Origin: Paucibacter sp. TC2R-5
Lineage (GTDB): Bacteria; Pseudomonadota; Gammaproteobacteria; Burkholderiales; Burkholderiaceae_C
Direction of reading: 5' to 3'
Assembly: GCF_025717605.1 (NCBI RefSeq)
Contig: NZ_JAJIRQ010000003.1
Location: 186,001 to 250,000 of the forward strand
DNA length: 64,000 nt
Part shown: positions 28,415 through 37,059 of the stretch, piece after piece
Layout of the letters: every line of letters begins with the position of its first letter
How positions within the stretch are numbered: position 1 is the stretch's first letter
Program-made: the position numbers and the translations under genes
Notes under the pieces: generated by a model
Told to the model about the DNA's origin: nothing
What the model saw: only the letters and a program-made list of their open reading frames with translations
The model's database searches: none

Positions 28415-29152
28415 CTAGCTCAGCCAGCTAATCCTGCCCGTACCTACATCATGCATCGCGGCGACGATTTTCAACTGGCCTGCGCTGACCAGCTCTCTCA
28501 AGACCTCGCTGCGAGCGCTCAGCATGGCCGCCGCGTCTTTGGCATTTTGATCTGCGACCGCTTGCACCAGCTGCTTGTTCTTAGAGGTCTGCGGACCATC
28601 AACTGGCTTGATCTTGATCACCGAAGGCCGGATATTGGCCAGAGTGGCTGTAAGGTTGCCCAGCTTGGCATCATCCACCGCACCTTTGATCGCGCCGCAT
28701 TCTGTGTGGCCAAGCACCACAATCAGCTTGGCGCCGGCCAGCTTGGTCGCAAACTCAAGGCTGCCAATGATGTCGGTGTTGACGAAGTTGCCGGCAATGC
28801 GGGCGGCAAAGATGTCACCGATTTGTTGATCGAACACCAACTCCGGCGGCACCCGGCTGTCGATACAGCCCACCACCGCTGCAAATGGCGCTTGACCGCT
28901 GGCGGTGGCCCTGACTTGAGCGAGCAGATCGCAGTTGACGCTCTTGCCGCTGAGGAAGCGGGCGTTGCCGTCCTGCAGCATTTGAAGCGCCTGATCCGGC
29001 GAGGTGCCTTCTTGACGTGATTTATCAAAGGCGGCACACACGCCCCCGGCGTTGCGGCTCTCGCTCGAGGCGCCCCCTTGACCTGCGCAGGCCGCAAGGC
29101 TGGACGCGGCAATCGCTCCGGCTGCCGCCAAGAATCCACGACGTTCGTTCAT
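28415..29152 (-). CDS. Beta-class carbonic anhydrase with Tat-type lipoprotein signal
   Basis: A 245-residue zinc enzyme interconverting CO2 and bicarbonate. Zinc ligands are Cys96 and Asp98 with Arg100 (CIDSR), then His149 and Cys152 (GHTECG). The N-terminus has a twin-arginine motif (ERRGFLAAAG) and a lipobox ending at Cys22 (SLAAC). The protein is therefore predicted to be folded in the cytoplasm, exported by Tat and lipid-anchored in the periplasm. Most beta-carbonic anhydrases are cytosolic. It is monocistronic, lying between the ntrC end and the fad control region. Confidence 0.92.
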   Translation of the reverse strand: MNERRGFLAAAGAIAASSLAACAGQGGASSESRNAGGVCAAFDKSRQEGTSPDQALQMLQDGNARFLSGKSVNCDLLAQVRATASGQAPFAAVVGCIDSRVPPELVFDQQIGDIFAARIAGNFVNTDIIGSLEFATKLAGAKLIVVLGHTECGAIKGAVDDAKLGNLTATLANIRPSVIKIKPVDGPQTSKNKQLVQAVADQNAKDAAAMLSARSEVLRELVSAGQLKIVAAMHDVGTGRISWLS

Positions 29153-29352
29153 GCTGTACTCACTTTCGATGATGACGAGGAGGACATAGTCTAGCGGCCT
29201 CGGGTCATCGCAGGCACCATTAATTCGGCTGAGAAAAAGAGCGGTCGCCGCCCTCGTTAGTCTGCCCCTTCATCCTCCAAATTAGTCCAGCATCGTCGCA
29301 CTGCATGGGGCGAAAAATGCCCTTCGCATCGCATTCATCAAGAGCGAAAAAC

Positions 29353-30855
29353 TCAGATATCCAGCCCTAACTCCTGAATCTTGCGGGTGATGGTGTTGCG
29401 CCCTATGCCCAGCTTTTGAGCCGCCTCGATGCGCCGCCCGCGCGTCAGGTCCAAGGCAGCCAAGATCAAGCTGGCCTCGAAGCGACGCGTCAGGCTGTCC
29501 CACACATCGGTTTCGCCTGCCGCCAGCAAGCGACGCGCCTCGCGCGACACTTCGGCCACCCAGGCGTCGGGGCCGGCGCCAAAGCTGGGCATGGCCGGCG
29601 CGGCAGCGGGCAAGGCTTGGGCGGCTTTCGCCGGCAATGGCAAGGGTAAGGGCGCAGCCTCAGTGGCAGCGGCATCCGGCGATTCGATGCTCAAGCCCAA
29701 GCCCGGCTGCAGCAACTCTTGCGGCAAATCCTTGGGCTCCACCACCTGGCTAGGCGCCATCACGCTGAGCCAATGGCAGATGTTTTCCAGCTGCCGCACA
29801 TTGCCCGGGAACTCAAAGTCCAGCAACAAGGCCAGCGCCGCGTCAGTCAGGCGTTTGGGCTCGACGCCCAACTCGGCCGCGCTGCGCTGCAAAAAGAACT
29901 TGGCCAGCACGGCAATGTCTTCGCGCCGCTCGCGCAGCGGCGGCAGGCGCAGGCGGATCACGTTCAGGCGGTGAAACAAATCCTCGCGGAACGCGCCTTG
30001 GCGCACGCGTGCTTCCAGGTTCTGGTGAGTAGCGGCAATCACGCGCACATTGCTGCGCAAGGGGCTGTGGCCTCCGACACGGTAGAACTGCCCATCGGAC
30101 AAGACCCGCAAGAGGCGCGTTTGCAACTCCAGCGGCATATCGCCGATTTCATCGAGAAACAAGGTGCCGCCATCGGCCTGCTCGAAGCGGCCCCGCCGCG
30201 TGGCCTGCGCGCCGGTGAAGGCGCCGCGCTCATGGCCGAACAGCTCGGACTCCAACAAATCCTTGGGGATGGCCGCAGTGTTGATGGCGACAAACGGCCC
30301 TTCCGAGCGCGGGCTGTGCTTGTGCAGCGCACGCGCCACCAGCTCCTTGCCCGAGCCGGACTCACCGGTGATCAAGACCGTCACATGGCTTTGGCTGAGA
30401 CGCCCGATCGCGCGGAACACATCCTGCATCGCCGGCGCCTGACCCAGCATCTCGGGCACCTCGGCGGCGGCGGCTTCGCCAACCGCCTCGCGCATGCTCT
30501 CGGTCTGCGCACGGCGAATCAACTCGACCGCAGCGGCCAGATCAAAGGGCTTGGGCAGGTATTCAAACGCGCCGCCTTGAAAGGCCGACACGGCGCTGTC
30601 CAGGTCCGAATAGGCGGTCATGATGATGACGGGCAGATGCGGCAAGCGCGCCTTCACCTTGGCCAGCAGATCAAGACCTGAGCCACCCGGCATACGGATA
30701 TCAGACACCAGCACCTGCGGGCTGTCTTCATCCAAGGCTGCCAGCAAATCGCGCGCGTTGCTGAAGCAGCGCACCGGCAAGCCCTCGCGCGTCAGCGCTT
30801 TTTCCAACACGAAACGAATGGAATGGTCGTCATCAACAACCCAGATAGATTTCAT
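29353..30855 (-). CDS. ntrC: Nitrogen regulation response regulator NtrC
   Basis: A 500-residue sigma-54 activator. The receiver domain has Asp52 (VSDIRMPGG); the AAA+ domain has Walker A GESGSGKELVARALHKHS and the sigma-54-contact loop GAFTGA; the C-terminus is a Fis-type helix-turn-helix (KLGIGRNTITRKIQELGL). An Ala/Pro-rich linker separates the last two. Phosphorylated NtrC activates glnA and other nitrogen genes. The ATG has AGGAC upstream. It is the last gene of glnA, DUF4124-like, ntrB, ntrC. Confidence 0.97.
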   Translation of the reverse strand: MKSIWVVDDDHSIRFVLEKALTREGLPVRCFSNARDLLAALDEDSPQVLVSDIRMPGGSGLDLLAKVKARLPHLPVIIMTAYSDLDSAVSAFQGGAFEYLPKPFDLAAAVELIRRAQTESMREAVGEAAAAEVPEMLGQAPAMQDVFRAIGRLSQSHVTVLITGESGSGKELVARALHKHSPRSEGPFVAINTAAIPKDLLESELFGHERGAFTGAQATRRGRFEQADGGTLFLDEIGDMPLELQTRLLRVLSDGQFYRVGGHSPLRSNVRVIAATHQNLEARVRQGAFREDLFHRLNVIRLRLPPLRERREDIAVLAKFFLQRSAAELGVEPKRLTDAALALLLDFEFPGNVRQLENICHWLSVMAPSQVVEPKDLPQELLQPGLGLSIESPDAAATEAAPLPLPLPAKAAQALPAAAPAMPSFGAGPDAWVAEVSREARRLLAAGETDVWDSLTRRFEASLILAALDLTRGRRIEAAQKLGIGRNTITRKIQELGLDI

Positions 30856-30899
30856 GCAGAAGGTCCTGTAGCGAATCAGCGCCGTTCAAACCCCGCCCA

Positions 30900-32018
30900 T
30901 CAAGGAAGCGGCAGGGTCATACGAAAATCGGTCCGGCCCGGCTCGCTTTCACAGTCAAGCATGCCTTGATGCTGCTGAGCGATGGTTTGCGCCAGCGTCA
31001 GGCCAAGACCCGAGCCGCCATCTCGCCCCGACACCAAGGGGTAAAAAATGCGATCTCGAATTTCGGCCGGCACGCCGGGGCCGTTATCTTCCACATGCAA
31101 TTCCAATGCCAGGCGCCAGCGCTGCTTGCCAATCGTCACCTGACGCGCGACCCGCGTACGCAGCGTGATGCAGGCCGGGTCTTGCGCGTCGGCATCCGCA
31201 ATGCGTTGCTGCAGCGCTTGCGCGGCGTTTTGCACGATGTTCAATACCGCTTGAATCAGCTGTTCGCGGTCACCGCGAAAGTCCGGCAAAGAGATGTCGT
31301 AGTCGCGCTTGATCAAGAGCCCGCGCGGATACTCGACCAAGGTGAGCTGACGCACCCGCTCGCAGATTTCATGGATATTCACATCTCCCACCACCTGCGC
31401 ATGGCGATGCGGGGCCAAGAGGCGGTCGACCAGCGACTGCAGGCGGTCGACCTCGTGGATGATGACCTCGGTGTACTCGGCCAACTCAGCGGACAACTCG
31501 GGGCCGATCGTGTTGGGTTGCAATTCCAGCGCCAATAACTGCGCCGCGCCACGGATGCCGCCGAGCGGATTCTTGATCTCATGCGCCAGGTTGCGCGTCA
31601 GCTCCTTGGTCGCCTGCACCTGATCGAGCGTGCGCTCCTCGCGGTCCTGGCGGGTCTGCTGGGCGTTCTCGATCAGCTCGATCAGCACCTGATCTTCGCT
31701 GTTATCCATCTGCGAGACGATCACATGCACCGGCAGCGGCAGTTCTTGCGGCAAGTTGCTACGCCGCAGCAGCGCGTCAAAGCGGCTGCTGGAATAGGCG
31801 TTGCGGGCCACACCGGTGACGGTGTCGCTGAGTCGGCCCGCATCGGCAAACCAGTCGTACAGATTGCTGCGCTCCACCGCCCGGCGCGACAAGCGCATCA
31901 CGTTCTCGAACGCGGCATTGGCAAACAGGCATTCCCCGTCGGGGCGCACAACGGCCACCATGGTGGCCAACATATCGAAGGCTTCAAAGCCGGAAGGGTC
32001 TCGGCGCAAGGGGTTCAT
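30900..32018 (-). CDS. ntrB: Nitrogen regulation sensor kinase/phosphatase NtrB
   Basis: A 372-residue soluble histidine kinase controlled by PII, phosphorylating NtrC under nitrogen limitation. The N-terminal PAS domain (residues about 12-120) precedes the H-box NLAHEIKNPLGGIRGAAQLL, an N-box (AVLNIVQNAAQAL), and the ATP lid DNGPGVPAEIRDRIFYPLVSG with GGSGLGLTLAQ. The start at the ATG at 32018 has GGAGGG nine bases upstream; the alternative TTG at 32033 is less likely. It sits 44 bases before ntrC. Confidence 0.96.
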   Translation of the reverse strand: MNPLRRDPSGFEAFDMLATMVAVVRPDGECLFANAAFENVMRLSRRAVERSNLYDWFADAGRLSDTVTGVARNAYSSSRFDALLRRSNLPQELPLPVHVIVSQMDNSEDQVLIELIENAQQTRQDREERTLDQVQATKELTRNLAHEIKNPLGGIRGAAQLLALELQPNTIGPELSAELAEYTEVIIHEVDRLQSLVDRLLAPHRHAQVVGDVNIHEICERVRQLTLVEYPRGLLIKRDYDISLPDFRGDREQLIQAVLNIVQNAAQALQQRIADADAQDPACITLRTRVARQVTIGKQRWRLALELHVEDNGPGVPAEIRDRIFYPLVSGRDGGSGLGLTLAQTIAQQHQGMLDCESEPGRTDFRMTLPLP

Positions 32019-32045
32019 GGCCGGCCCTCCCAATGAATGAACAAG

Positions 32046-32561
32046 CTATGGCAGCTTGCTGATCTCGCGCTTGAGCGCTTGCACATCGACCTCTTGGCGG
32101 GCGATGCTGGCCTTGAGTTCGGCCATGCGGTCCAGGTATTTTTGATAATTTTTCTCATCTCCGCGGCGCTCGGCATTGCCGCCGGCGTAGTCGCGCTGCA
32201 AAGCGTCAAGCCGCTCCTGCGCCTCGCGCAACTCGGTCTCCAGGACTCGACGGCGCTCGCCATCGCGCGTGCGTTGTTGGTTGGGGTCGATACGGCCCTC
32301 ACTGCTGCCCCGCACTTCGCTGCTGGCCGAATTGGGCGCTGCAGCCGGGTTGGGCTTTGCCCGCGTCGCCGGCAAGACCGTGATCGGCGTGCCTTCGATC
32401 GAGCGGCAGTCCTTGGCCTGCGCTTCTTTGGCCGTCAATGCGTCGGTGTAAAGCACCGGCGGGCCGGGACAGCGATAAACGATGGACTGCGCTTGTGCGG
32501 CGCCTGCAAGCAAAAGCGCACTGATCAGGCCTACAAGCAATGAAAAGGGTCGAATAAGCAT
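32046..32561 (-). CDS. DUF4124-like secreted protein in the glnA-ntrBC operon
   Basis: A 171-residue exported protein. A signal peptide (LIRPFSLLVGLISALLLAGAAQAQ) precedes a short N-terminal domain of DUF4124 type (IVYRCPGPPVLYTDALTAKEAQAKDC) and a long charged coiled coil (about residues 85-171, RRRVLETELREAQERLDALQ). The start is set at the ATG at 32561 because it gives a clean signal peptide; no strong ribosome-binding site is visible. It lies between the glnA terminator and ntrB. Its function is unknown, and its place inside the nitrogen-control operon may simply be inherited gene order. Confidence 0.82.
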   Translation of the reverse strand: MLIRPFSLLVGLISALLLAGAAQAQSIVYRCPGPPVLYTDALTAKEAQAKDCRSIEGTPITVLPATRAKPNPAAAPNSASSEVRGSSEGRIDPNQQRTRDGERRRVLETELREAQERLDALQRDYAGGNAERRGDEKNYQKYLDRMAELKASIARQEVDVQALKREISKLP

Positions 32562-32595
32562 GACGGGATTGTGGCGCATAGCAGCTGGCGCGATC

Positions 32596-32629
32596 GCAAA
32601 AGAAAAGGGACGACCGAAGCCGTCCCTTT
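32596..32629 (-). terminator. Intrinsic terminator between glnA and the ntrBC part of the operon
   Basis: On the minus strand a 9-bp perfect stem (AAAGGGACG / CGTCCCTTT, 32621-32629 and 32604-32612, 8-base loop) runs into a T-rich tail TTTTCTTTT. It lies about 60 bases after the glnA stop and before the DUF4124-like gene. It should end most glnA transcripts, with read-through or a second promoter serving ntrBC, as in the enteric glnA-ntrBC arrangement. Confidence 0.8.
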
Positions 32630-32687
32630 CGCCATGCACAGGCAGCGTGCGACGTAACGTGTGTTTCACGCACGCCGCAAGTGGCCA

Positions 32688-34103
32688 TTACAGCGTGTAG
32701 TACATATCGAACTCGACCGGATGCGTGGTCATGCGCATGCGCTGCACTTCTTGCATCTTCAGCTCGATATAGGCATCGATATAAGCATCGGTGAACACGC
32801 CCCCCTTGGTCAGGAAGGCACGGTCCTTGTCCAGGCACTCGAGCGCTTGGTCCAGGCTGTGGCAGACGGTTGGCACCAATGCGTCTTCTTCTGGCGGCAA
32901 GTGGTACAGATCCTTGGTGGCGGCTTCGCCCGGATGGATCTTGTTCTCGACGCCGTCCAGACCGGCCATCATCAGCGCGGCGAAGCACAGGTATGGGTTG
33001 GCCAATGGATCGGGGAAACGTGCCTCGATGCGGCGACCCTTGGGGTTAGCCACATAAGGAATACGGATCGAAGCCGAGCGGTTACGCGCGCTGTAAGCCA
33101 GCTTGACGGGAGCCTCATAGCCAGGCACCAGGCGCTTGTAGCTGTTGGTGCCAGGGTTGGTGATCGCGTTCAGGGCACGGGCGTGCTTGATGATGCCGCC
33201 GATGTAGTAGAGCGCGAAGTCGCTCAGGCCGCCGTAGCCGTCGCCTGCGAACAGGTTCTTGCCGTCTTTCCAGATCGACTGGTGCACGTGCATGCCGGAA
33301 CCGTTGTCGCCAACGATAGGCTTTGGCATGAAGGTCGCGGTCTTGCCGTAGGCATGGGCCACATTGGCGATCACGTACTTCTGCAACTGCAACCAGTCGG
33401 CGCGCTCGACCAGGGTCGAGAAACGGGTACCGATTTCCATCTGGCCTGCGTTCGCCACTTCGTGGTGATGCACTTCAACCGGGATGCCCAGTTGCTCAAG
33501 AATCAAGCACATTTCCGAGCGCATGTCCTGGCCCGAATCAACCGGCGGCACTGGGAAATAACCACCCTTGACGGCCGGGCGATAGCCCTTGTTACCGTGC
33601 TCGTAGTCCTTGCCGGTGTTCCACGAAGCTTCTTCGGAGTCAATCTTGACGAAACAGCCGGACATGTCGATGTTCCAGCGGATGCTGTCGAAGATGAAGA
33701 ACTCTGGCTCGGGGCCGAAGTAGGCTGCGTCGCCCAGGCCGGAAGACTTCAGATAGGCTTCGGCGCGCTTGGCCAAGGAACGTGGATCGCGCTCATAAGC
33801 CTTGCCATCACCCGGCTCGACCACGTCGCAGCTCAGGATCAGCGTCGGCTCTTCGAAGAAGGGGTCGATATTGGCGGTGTTCGGATCGGGCATCAAGAGC
33901 ATGTCCGAGGCTTCAATGCCCTTCCAGCCGCCGATCGACGAGCCGTCAAACGCGTGGCCGGAAATGAACTTGTCTTCATCAAAATGGGACACCGGCACGG
34001 ACACATGGTGCTCCTTGCCACGGGTATCGGTGAAACGGAAGTCAACAAACTTGACCTCGTTCTCTTGCACCATCTTCATCACGTCGGCAACGGTCTTGGC
34101 CAT
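32688..34103 (-). CDS. glnA: Glutamine synthetase type I
   Basis: A 471-residue class I-beta glutamine synthetase, forming glutamine from glutamate, ammonia and ATP as a dodecamer. The active-site segments include [16 protein letters not shown] and [18 protein letters not shown]. The adenylylation site is the Tyr in [11 protein letters not shown], about 75 residues before the C-terminus, so GlnE-type control is expected. The ATG at 34103 has AGGAG upstream. A sigma-54 promoter and two NtrC-type sites lie upstream (34221-34347). Confidence 0.98.
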   Translation of the reverse strand: MAKTVADVMKMVQENEVKFVDFRFTDTRGKEHHVSVPVSHFDEDKFISGHAFDGSSIGGWKGIEASDMLLMPDPNTANIDPFFEEPTLILSCDVVEPGDGKAYERDPRSLAKRAEAYLKSSGLGDAAYFGPEPEFFIFDSIRWNIDMSGCFVKIDSEEASWNTGKDYEHGNKGYRPAVKGGYFPVPPVDSGQDMRSEMCLILEQLGIPVEVHHHEVANAGQMEIGTRFSTLVERADWLQLQKYVIANVAHAYGKTATFMPKPIVGDNGSGMHVHQSIWKDGKNLFAGDGYGGLSDFALYYIGGIIKHARALNAITNPGTNSYKRLVPGYEAPVKLAYSARNRSASIRIPYVANPKGRRIEARFPDPLANPYLCFAALMMAGLDGVENKIHPGEAATKDLYHLPPEEDALVPTVCHSLDQALECLDKDRAFLTKGGVFTDAYIDAYIELKMQEVQRMRMTTHPVEFDMYYTL

Positions 34104-34220
34104 CAAAAAACTCCTAGCTAGCGGGGAAAATTGTTTAGGGACTCTAAAAGACATTGGCTCACGCCGATGTTAAACAGATATCGGCTCGCGCCCATGTTTC
34201 AAGCGCCGCATCCTGTATTA

Positions 34221-34236
34221 AGCACTTTATGTGCCA
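34221..34236 (-). promoter_or_regulatory. Sigma-54 promoter of glnA
   Basis: On the minus strand TGGCAC and TGCT stand at the exact -24/-12 spacing of sigma-54 promoters (GG and GC twelve bases apart): TGGCACATAAAGTGCT. The transcript should begin near 34210, leaving a leader of about 107 bases before glnA. Confidence 0.8.
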
Positions 34237-34298
34237 ACAAGGTGCAGCCCAGAAGCCATAGGAATTATGGCGTGAACCGGCCTTGCATCTACCATCTA

Positions 34299-34316
34299 TT
34301 CACCAATGCGGTGCAA
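34299..34316. promoter_or_regulatory. NtrC-binding site 1 upstream of glnA
   Basis: TTCACCAATGCGGTGCAA resembles the NtrC consensus TGCACCATTTTGGTGCA. The palindrome is centred at 34307, about 97 bases upstream of the predicted sigma-54 start. Confidence 0.7.
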
Positions 34317-34327
34317 AGCGCCTCACA

Positions 34328-35122
34328 TTAGCGCACCAATTCGGTGCCTATGGTTGCACCAGTTTGAAGCACGCCCATTTTCAGGGCCGCGTAGGCGGCG
34401 TCGAGTTGAGCGGCGTCTCCCTTCACACCCAGCTCGATATGGCGCCCCCATTGCGGGTGGTCCACGCTGGGCAGACTGAACACCTTGATGCCGGCAAACT
34501 CGGCCTCGACCGCCACCATCAGCGGCGTCAGTATCGACTCCATCGTGCTTTGCACAATCATCGACAACTCCAGCCGCCCCACCTTTCGGTGCAGGTCGGC
34601 ATGGCGCTGGTCCAGCACCCATTCCATCATCGGGTGCGCCATCACCGGGAATCCGGGCGCAAAGTAGACCGTACCGACCGAGAAGCCGGGGATCTTGTTG
34701 AAGGGATTGGGGACGATCTCGGCGCCGGTCGGGAACATGCCCATCTCAAGTCGGCGCAAGGTGTCAGGATGATCCGGGTCGGCAGTCACGCCCTGCTCCG
34801 CCGCCATTTCGCTGATGCGCTCCCAGATCAGCTCGCGCGCTTGCGGGTGCAGTGTCAGGTCTCGCCCCAGTGCGGCTGCGGCAGCTTGGCGGGTATGGTC
34901 GTCCGGTGTCGCGCCGATGCCGCCGCAGCTGAAGACCAGGTCGCCGCTGGCAAAGGCAAGCTTCAGCTGCGCCACCAGATGCTCGCGGTCATCGCCCAGG
35001 TATTGCGCCCAGTCCAGGCTCATGCCGCGCGCGGCCAGCAACTCGATGAACTTGGACAGGTGCTTGTCTTGGCGTTTGCCGGAGAGGATTTCATCACCAA
35101 TGATGATCAGGCCGATTTTCAT
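34328..35122 (-). CDS. CinA N-terminal-type molybdopterin-binding-fold protein
   Basis: A 264-residue protein of the CinA N-terminal/MoaB-Mog fold (COG1058 type), opening with MKIGLIIIGDEILSGKRQDK and containing FSCGGIGATPDDHTRQA. It lacks the C-terminal nicotinamide-nucleotide amidase domain of full CinA. The related domain hydrolyses ADP-ribose or binds pterin; the function here is uncertain. I start at the ATG at 35122, where the conserved sequence begins; a GTG at 35137 would overlap the EI24 stop by 4 bases. It is last in the seven-gene run. Confidence 0.88.
   Translation of the reverse strand: MKIGLIIIGDEILSGKRQDKHLSKFIELLAARGMSLDWAQYLGDDREHLVAQLKLAFASGDLVFSCGGIGATPDDHTRQAAAAALGRDLTLHPQARELIWERISEMAAEQGVTADPDHPDTLRRLEMGMFPTGAEIVPNPFNKIPGFSVGTVYFAPGFPVMAHPMMEWVLDQRHADLHRKVGRLELSMIVQSTMESILTPLMVAVEAEFAGIKVFSLPSVDHPQWGRHIELGVKGDAAQLDAAYAALKMGVLQTGATIGTELVR
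34333..34347. promoter_or_regulatory. NtrC-binding site 2 upstream of glnA
   Basis: GCACC AATTC GGTGC is a perfect inverted repeat matching the core of the NtrC site. It is centred at 34340, 33 bases from site 1, about three helical turns, and lies within the last codons of the CinA-like gene. A further half site (TGCACC, 34355-34360) follows. Confidence 0.75.
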
Positions 35123-35133
35123 TTCTCTTTTGC

Positions 35134-36027
35134 TCACAGGGGAGGAATCAGGGGCGCGGGTGCTGGCTGCAGCAGCTCTTCGACCGTCGGCAGCTCGGGC
35201 TCGGCAGCGCGCTTGCCGGCGCGCAGCTCACGCATCTCCTGCAAGGCGGCCAGAGCGTAATGAGTAAACCACAAGGTCGAAAAAGCGAACACCAAGGTGT
35301 AGAGCCAAATCGAAGCAATGATCAAAAACGGCGCCAAGGCCAGCGCCATCACGCCAAAGGCCCAGATCGCAGCCGGCGCGGCGCCCAGATAGCCGGTCAC
35401 CAGACCCAGCGTCATCAAGGGCAGACGGTGTTGGCGCATCAGCTGGCGCCGCTCGGCCACCGAGGCATGTTCGGCCAGCGCATCAAAGCTGAACACCTTG
35501 TAGCCCAACCAGCCCCAGATCAAGGGCGGCACGATCAGCACCAAGGGCGGAATCAACCAAAACGGCATGCTGACCAAGAGCGCCAACAGGGCCAGACTCA
35601 CATGCCAGAGCGACCATCCCAAAGACCGCCACCAAGAGCCGCCCTGCTTGCGCTCGAGCTGGGCGAAGCGCCGCTGCGCGACCAGACGCACCAGGCTGGG
35701 TGTCATCAGCAAAGCCACCAGCAGCAAGCTCAAGACAACGATGACCGGCAGGGCCAGGGCCAAGACCATCAAGGGCGCCAGCACCGAACGCAGGCCTCCG
35801 GCACCCATATGGTCCAGCCAGCCCAACAAGGACTCGACCAAGCGCCAATTGCCCAGGGTGGCCCGCACCCCGTCCACAGCTTGTTCCCAGAAAAAATAGC
35901 CCAGCGCAAAAGCCAGGCCGGCCATCAAGACCAGGGGCAAGAGCGACAAAAAAATCACCCGCGGATGCAGGCAGTAGGCCACGGCGCGCCAAAACGCGTC
36001 GCCGACCCGACTCATGGAGTTGACCAT
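35134..36027 (-). CDS. EI24-domain (CysZ-like) inner-membrane protein
   Basis: A 297-residue protein with several hydrophobic segments (VIFLSLLPLVLMAGLAFALG; LAPLMVLALALPVIVVLSLL; VSLALLALLVSMPFWLIPPL; IWAFGVMALALAPFLIIASI). The FWLIPPLVLIVPPLIWGWLGYKVF stretch is typical of the EI24/CysZ family. CysZ relatives move sulfate, but many EI24 proteins are unassigned. The ATG at 36027 has AGGG nine bases upstream. It follows the ketopantoate reductase gene by 39 bases. Confidence 0.85.
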   Translation of the reverse strand: MVNSMSRVGDAFWRAVAYCLHPRVIFLSLLPLVLMAGLAFALGYFFWEQAVDGVRATLGNWRLVESLLGWLDHMGAGGLRSVLAPLMVLALALPVIVVLSLLLVALLMTPSLVRLVAQRRFAQLERKQGGSWWRSLGWSLWHVSLALLALLVSMPFWLIPPLVLIVPPLIWGWLGYKVFSFDALAEHASVAERRQLMRQHRLPLMTLGLVTGYLGAAPAAIWAFGVMALALAPFLIIASIWLYTLVFAFSTLWFTHYALAALQEMRELRAGKRAAEPELPTVEELLQPAPAPLIPPL

Positions 36028-36066
36028 CTCTTGTTTCCCTCGACCCTGGCTACACAGGCTGCAATC

Positions 36067-37059
36067 TTAGCGAGGCTTGTTGGGCGTGGCCCGGGTCTGG
36101 GCCAGCAGTGCGGTGACGGCGTAGATCGCCGCGATATGCGGGGTCGGCGTGGCGGTGATGCGCCCCAGCTCCAGGACCGCGCCGACCAGCGCCTCCAGCT
36201 CCAGCGCTCGGCCGCGCTCCAGATCCTGCAGCATCGAGGTCTTGTGCGCGCCGACCGCCTCGGCGCCGGCGATGCGTTGCGCTATCGACACTTTAAAGTT
36301 CACGCCCAGCTTCTCGGCCAGGGTTTGCGCCTCGGCCATCATCGCCGCCGCCAACTCAGCAGTCGGCGCGAAGCTGCAAATGTCCTCCAGCGTTGCCCCC
36401 GTCAGCGCCGAGATCGGGTTGAAGCATAGATTGCCCCAGAGCTTGACCCAGAGCTCGCTGCGGATGTCTTTGGAAACAGGCGCCTTGAAGCCGGCGCGCA
36501 TCAGCGCTTGGGACAGCGCCTCGATGCGTGGACTGCGGCTGCCATCGAGTTCGCCGAGCGAAAACCGATTGCCCTCGATCAGGCGCACCAAGCCGGGCTC
36601 GACCAGCTCGGCCGCCGGGTAGACCACGCTGCCAATGATGCGCTCGGCCTCGATTTGGCCGGCGATCAGGCCGCCGGGGTCGACGCTGTCTAGGCACTTA
36701 GCCTCGAAGGCCCCACCCAGCTTTTGAAAATACCACCAGGGCAAGCCGTTGATCATGCTCACCAGCAAGGTATGCGGGCCAAACAGCGCGCGCAGCTCCG
36801 GCAAAACCTCGCGCACCTGATGCGCCTTGAGCGTCAAGAGCACAACATCTTGCGGCCCGGCCTCGGCCATGTTTTGCACCGCGCGGACTCCGCTCGCATG
36901 AGCCTCGCTGCCGTCTTCCAGCAGCAGCCGAAAGCCGCGTTGTTGAATGGCCGCCAGATTCTGATTGCGGGCAATAAAGACCACATCCTCGCCGGCCAGT
37001 GAGAGCCGGGTGCCGAGCAAGCCGCCGATCGCGCCGGCGCCGACGATGGCGAATTTCAT
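36067..37059 (-). CDS. panE: 2-Dehydropantoate 2-reductase (ketopantoate reductase family)
   Basis: A 330-residue NADPH-dependent reductase of the PanE/ApbA family, which makes pantoate for coenzyme A synthesis. The N-terminal nucleotide-binding motif is IVGAGAIGGLLGTRL; KAHQVREVLPEL carries the family's Lys and KLWGNLCFNPISALT is the usual C-terminal-domain start. Its ATG overlaps the stop of the acyl-CoA ligase by 4 bases. Several Burkholderiales carry more than one paralogue, so the true substrate could differ. Confidence 0.88.
   Translation of the reverse strand: MKFAIVGAGAIGGLLGTRLSLAGEDVVFIARNQNLAAIQQRGFRLLLEDGSEAHASGVRAVQNMAEAGPQDVVLLTLKAHQVREVLPELRALFGPHTLLVSMINGLPWWYFQKLGGAFEAKCLDSVDPGGLIAGQIEAERIIGSVVYPAAELVEPGLVRLIEGNRFSLGELDGSRSPRIEALSQALMRAGFKAPVSKDIRSELWVKLWGNLCFNPISALTGATLEDICSFAPTAELAAAMMAEAQTLAEKLGVNFKVSIAQRIAGAEAVGAHKTSMLQDLERGRALELEALVGAVLELGRITATPTPHIAAIYAVTALLAQTRATPNKPR

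Noticed and set aside
34231-34246. Third NtrC-like palindrome overlapping the -24 element
   Set aside because: Only one half (GGTGCA) fits the NtrC consensus; the other half is explained by the sigma-54 promoter itself.
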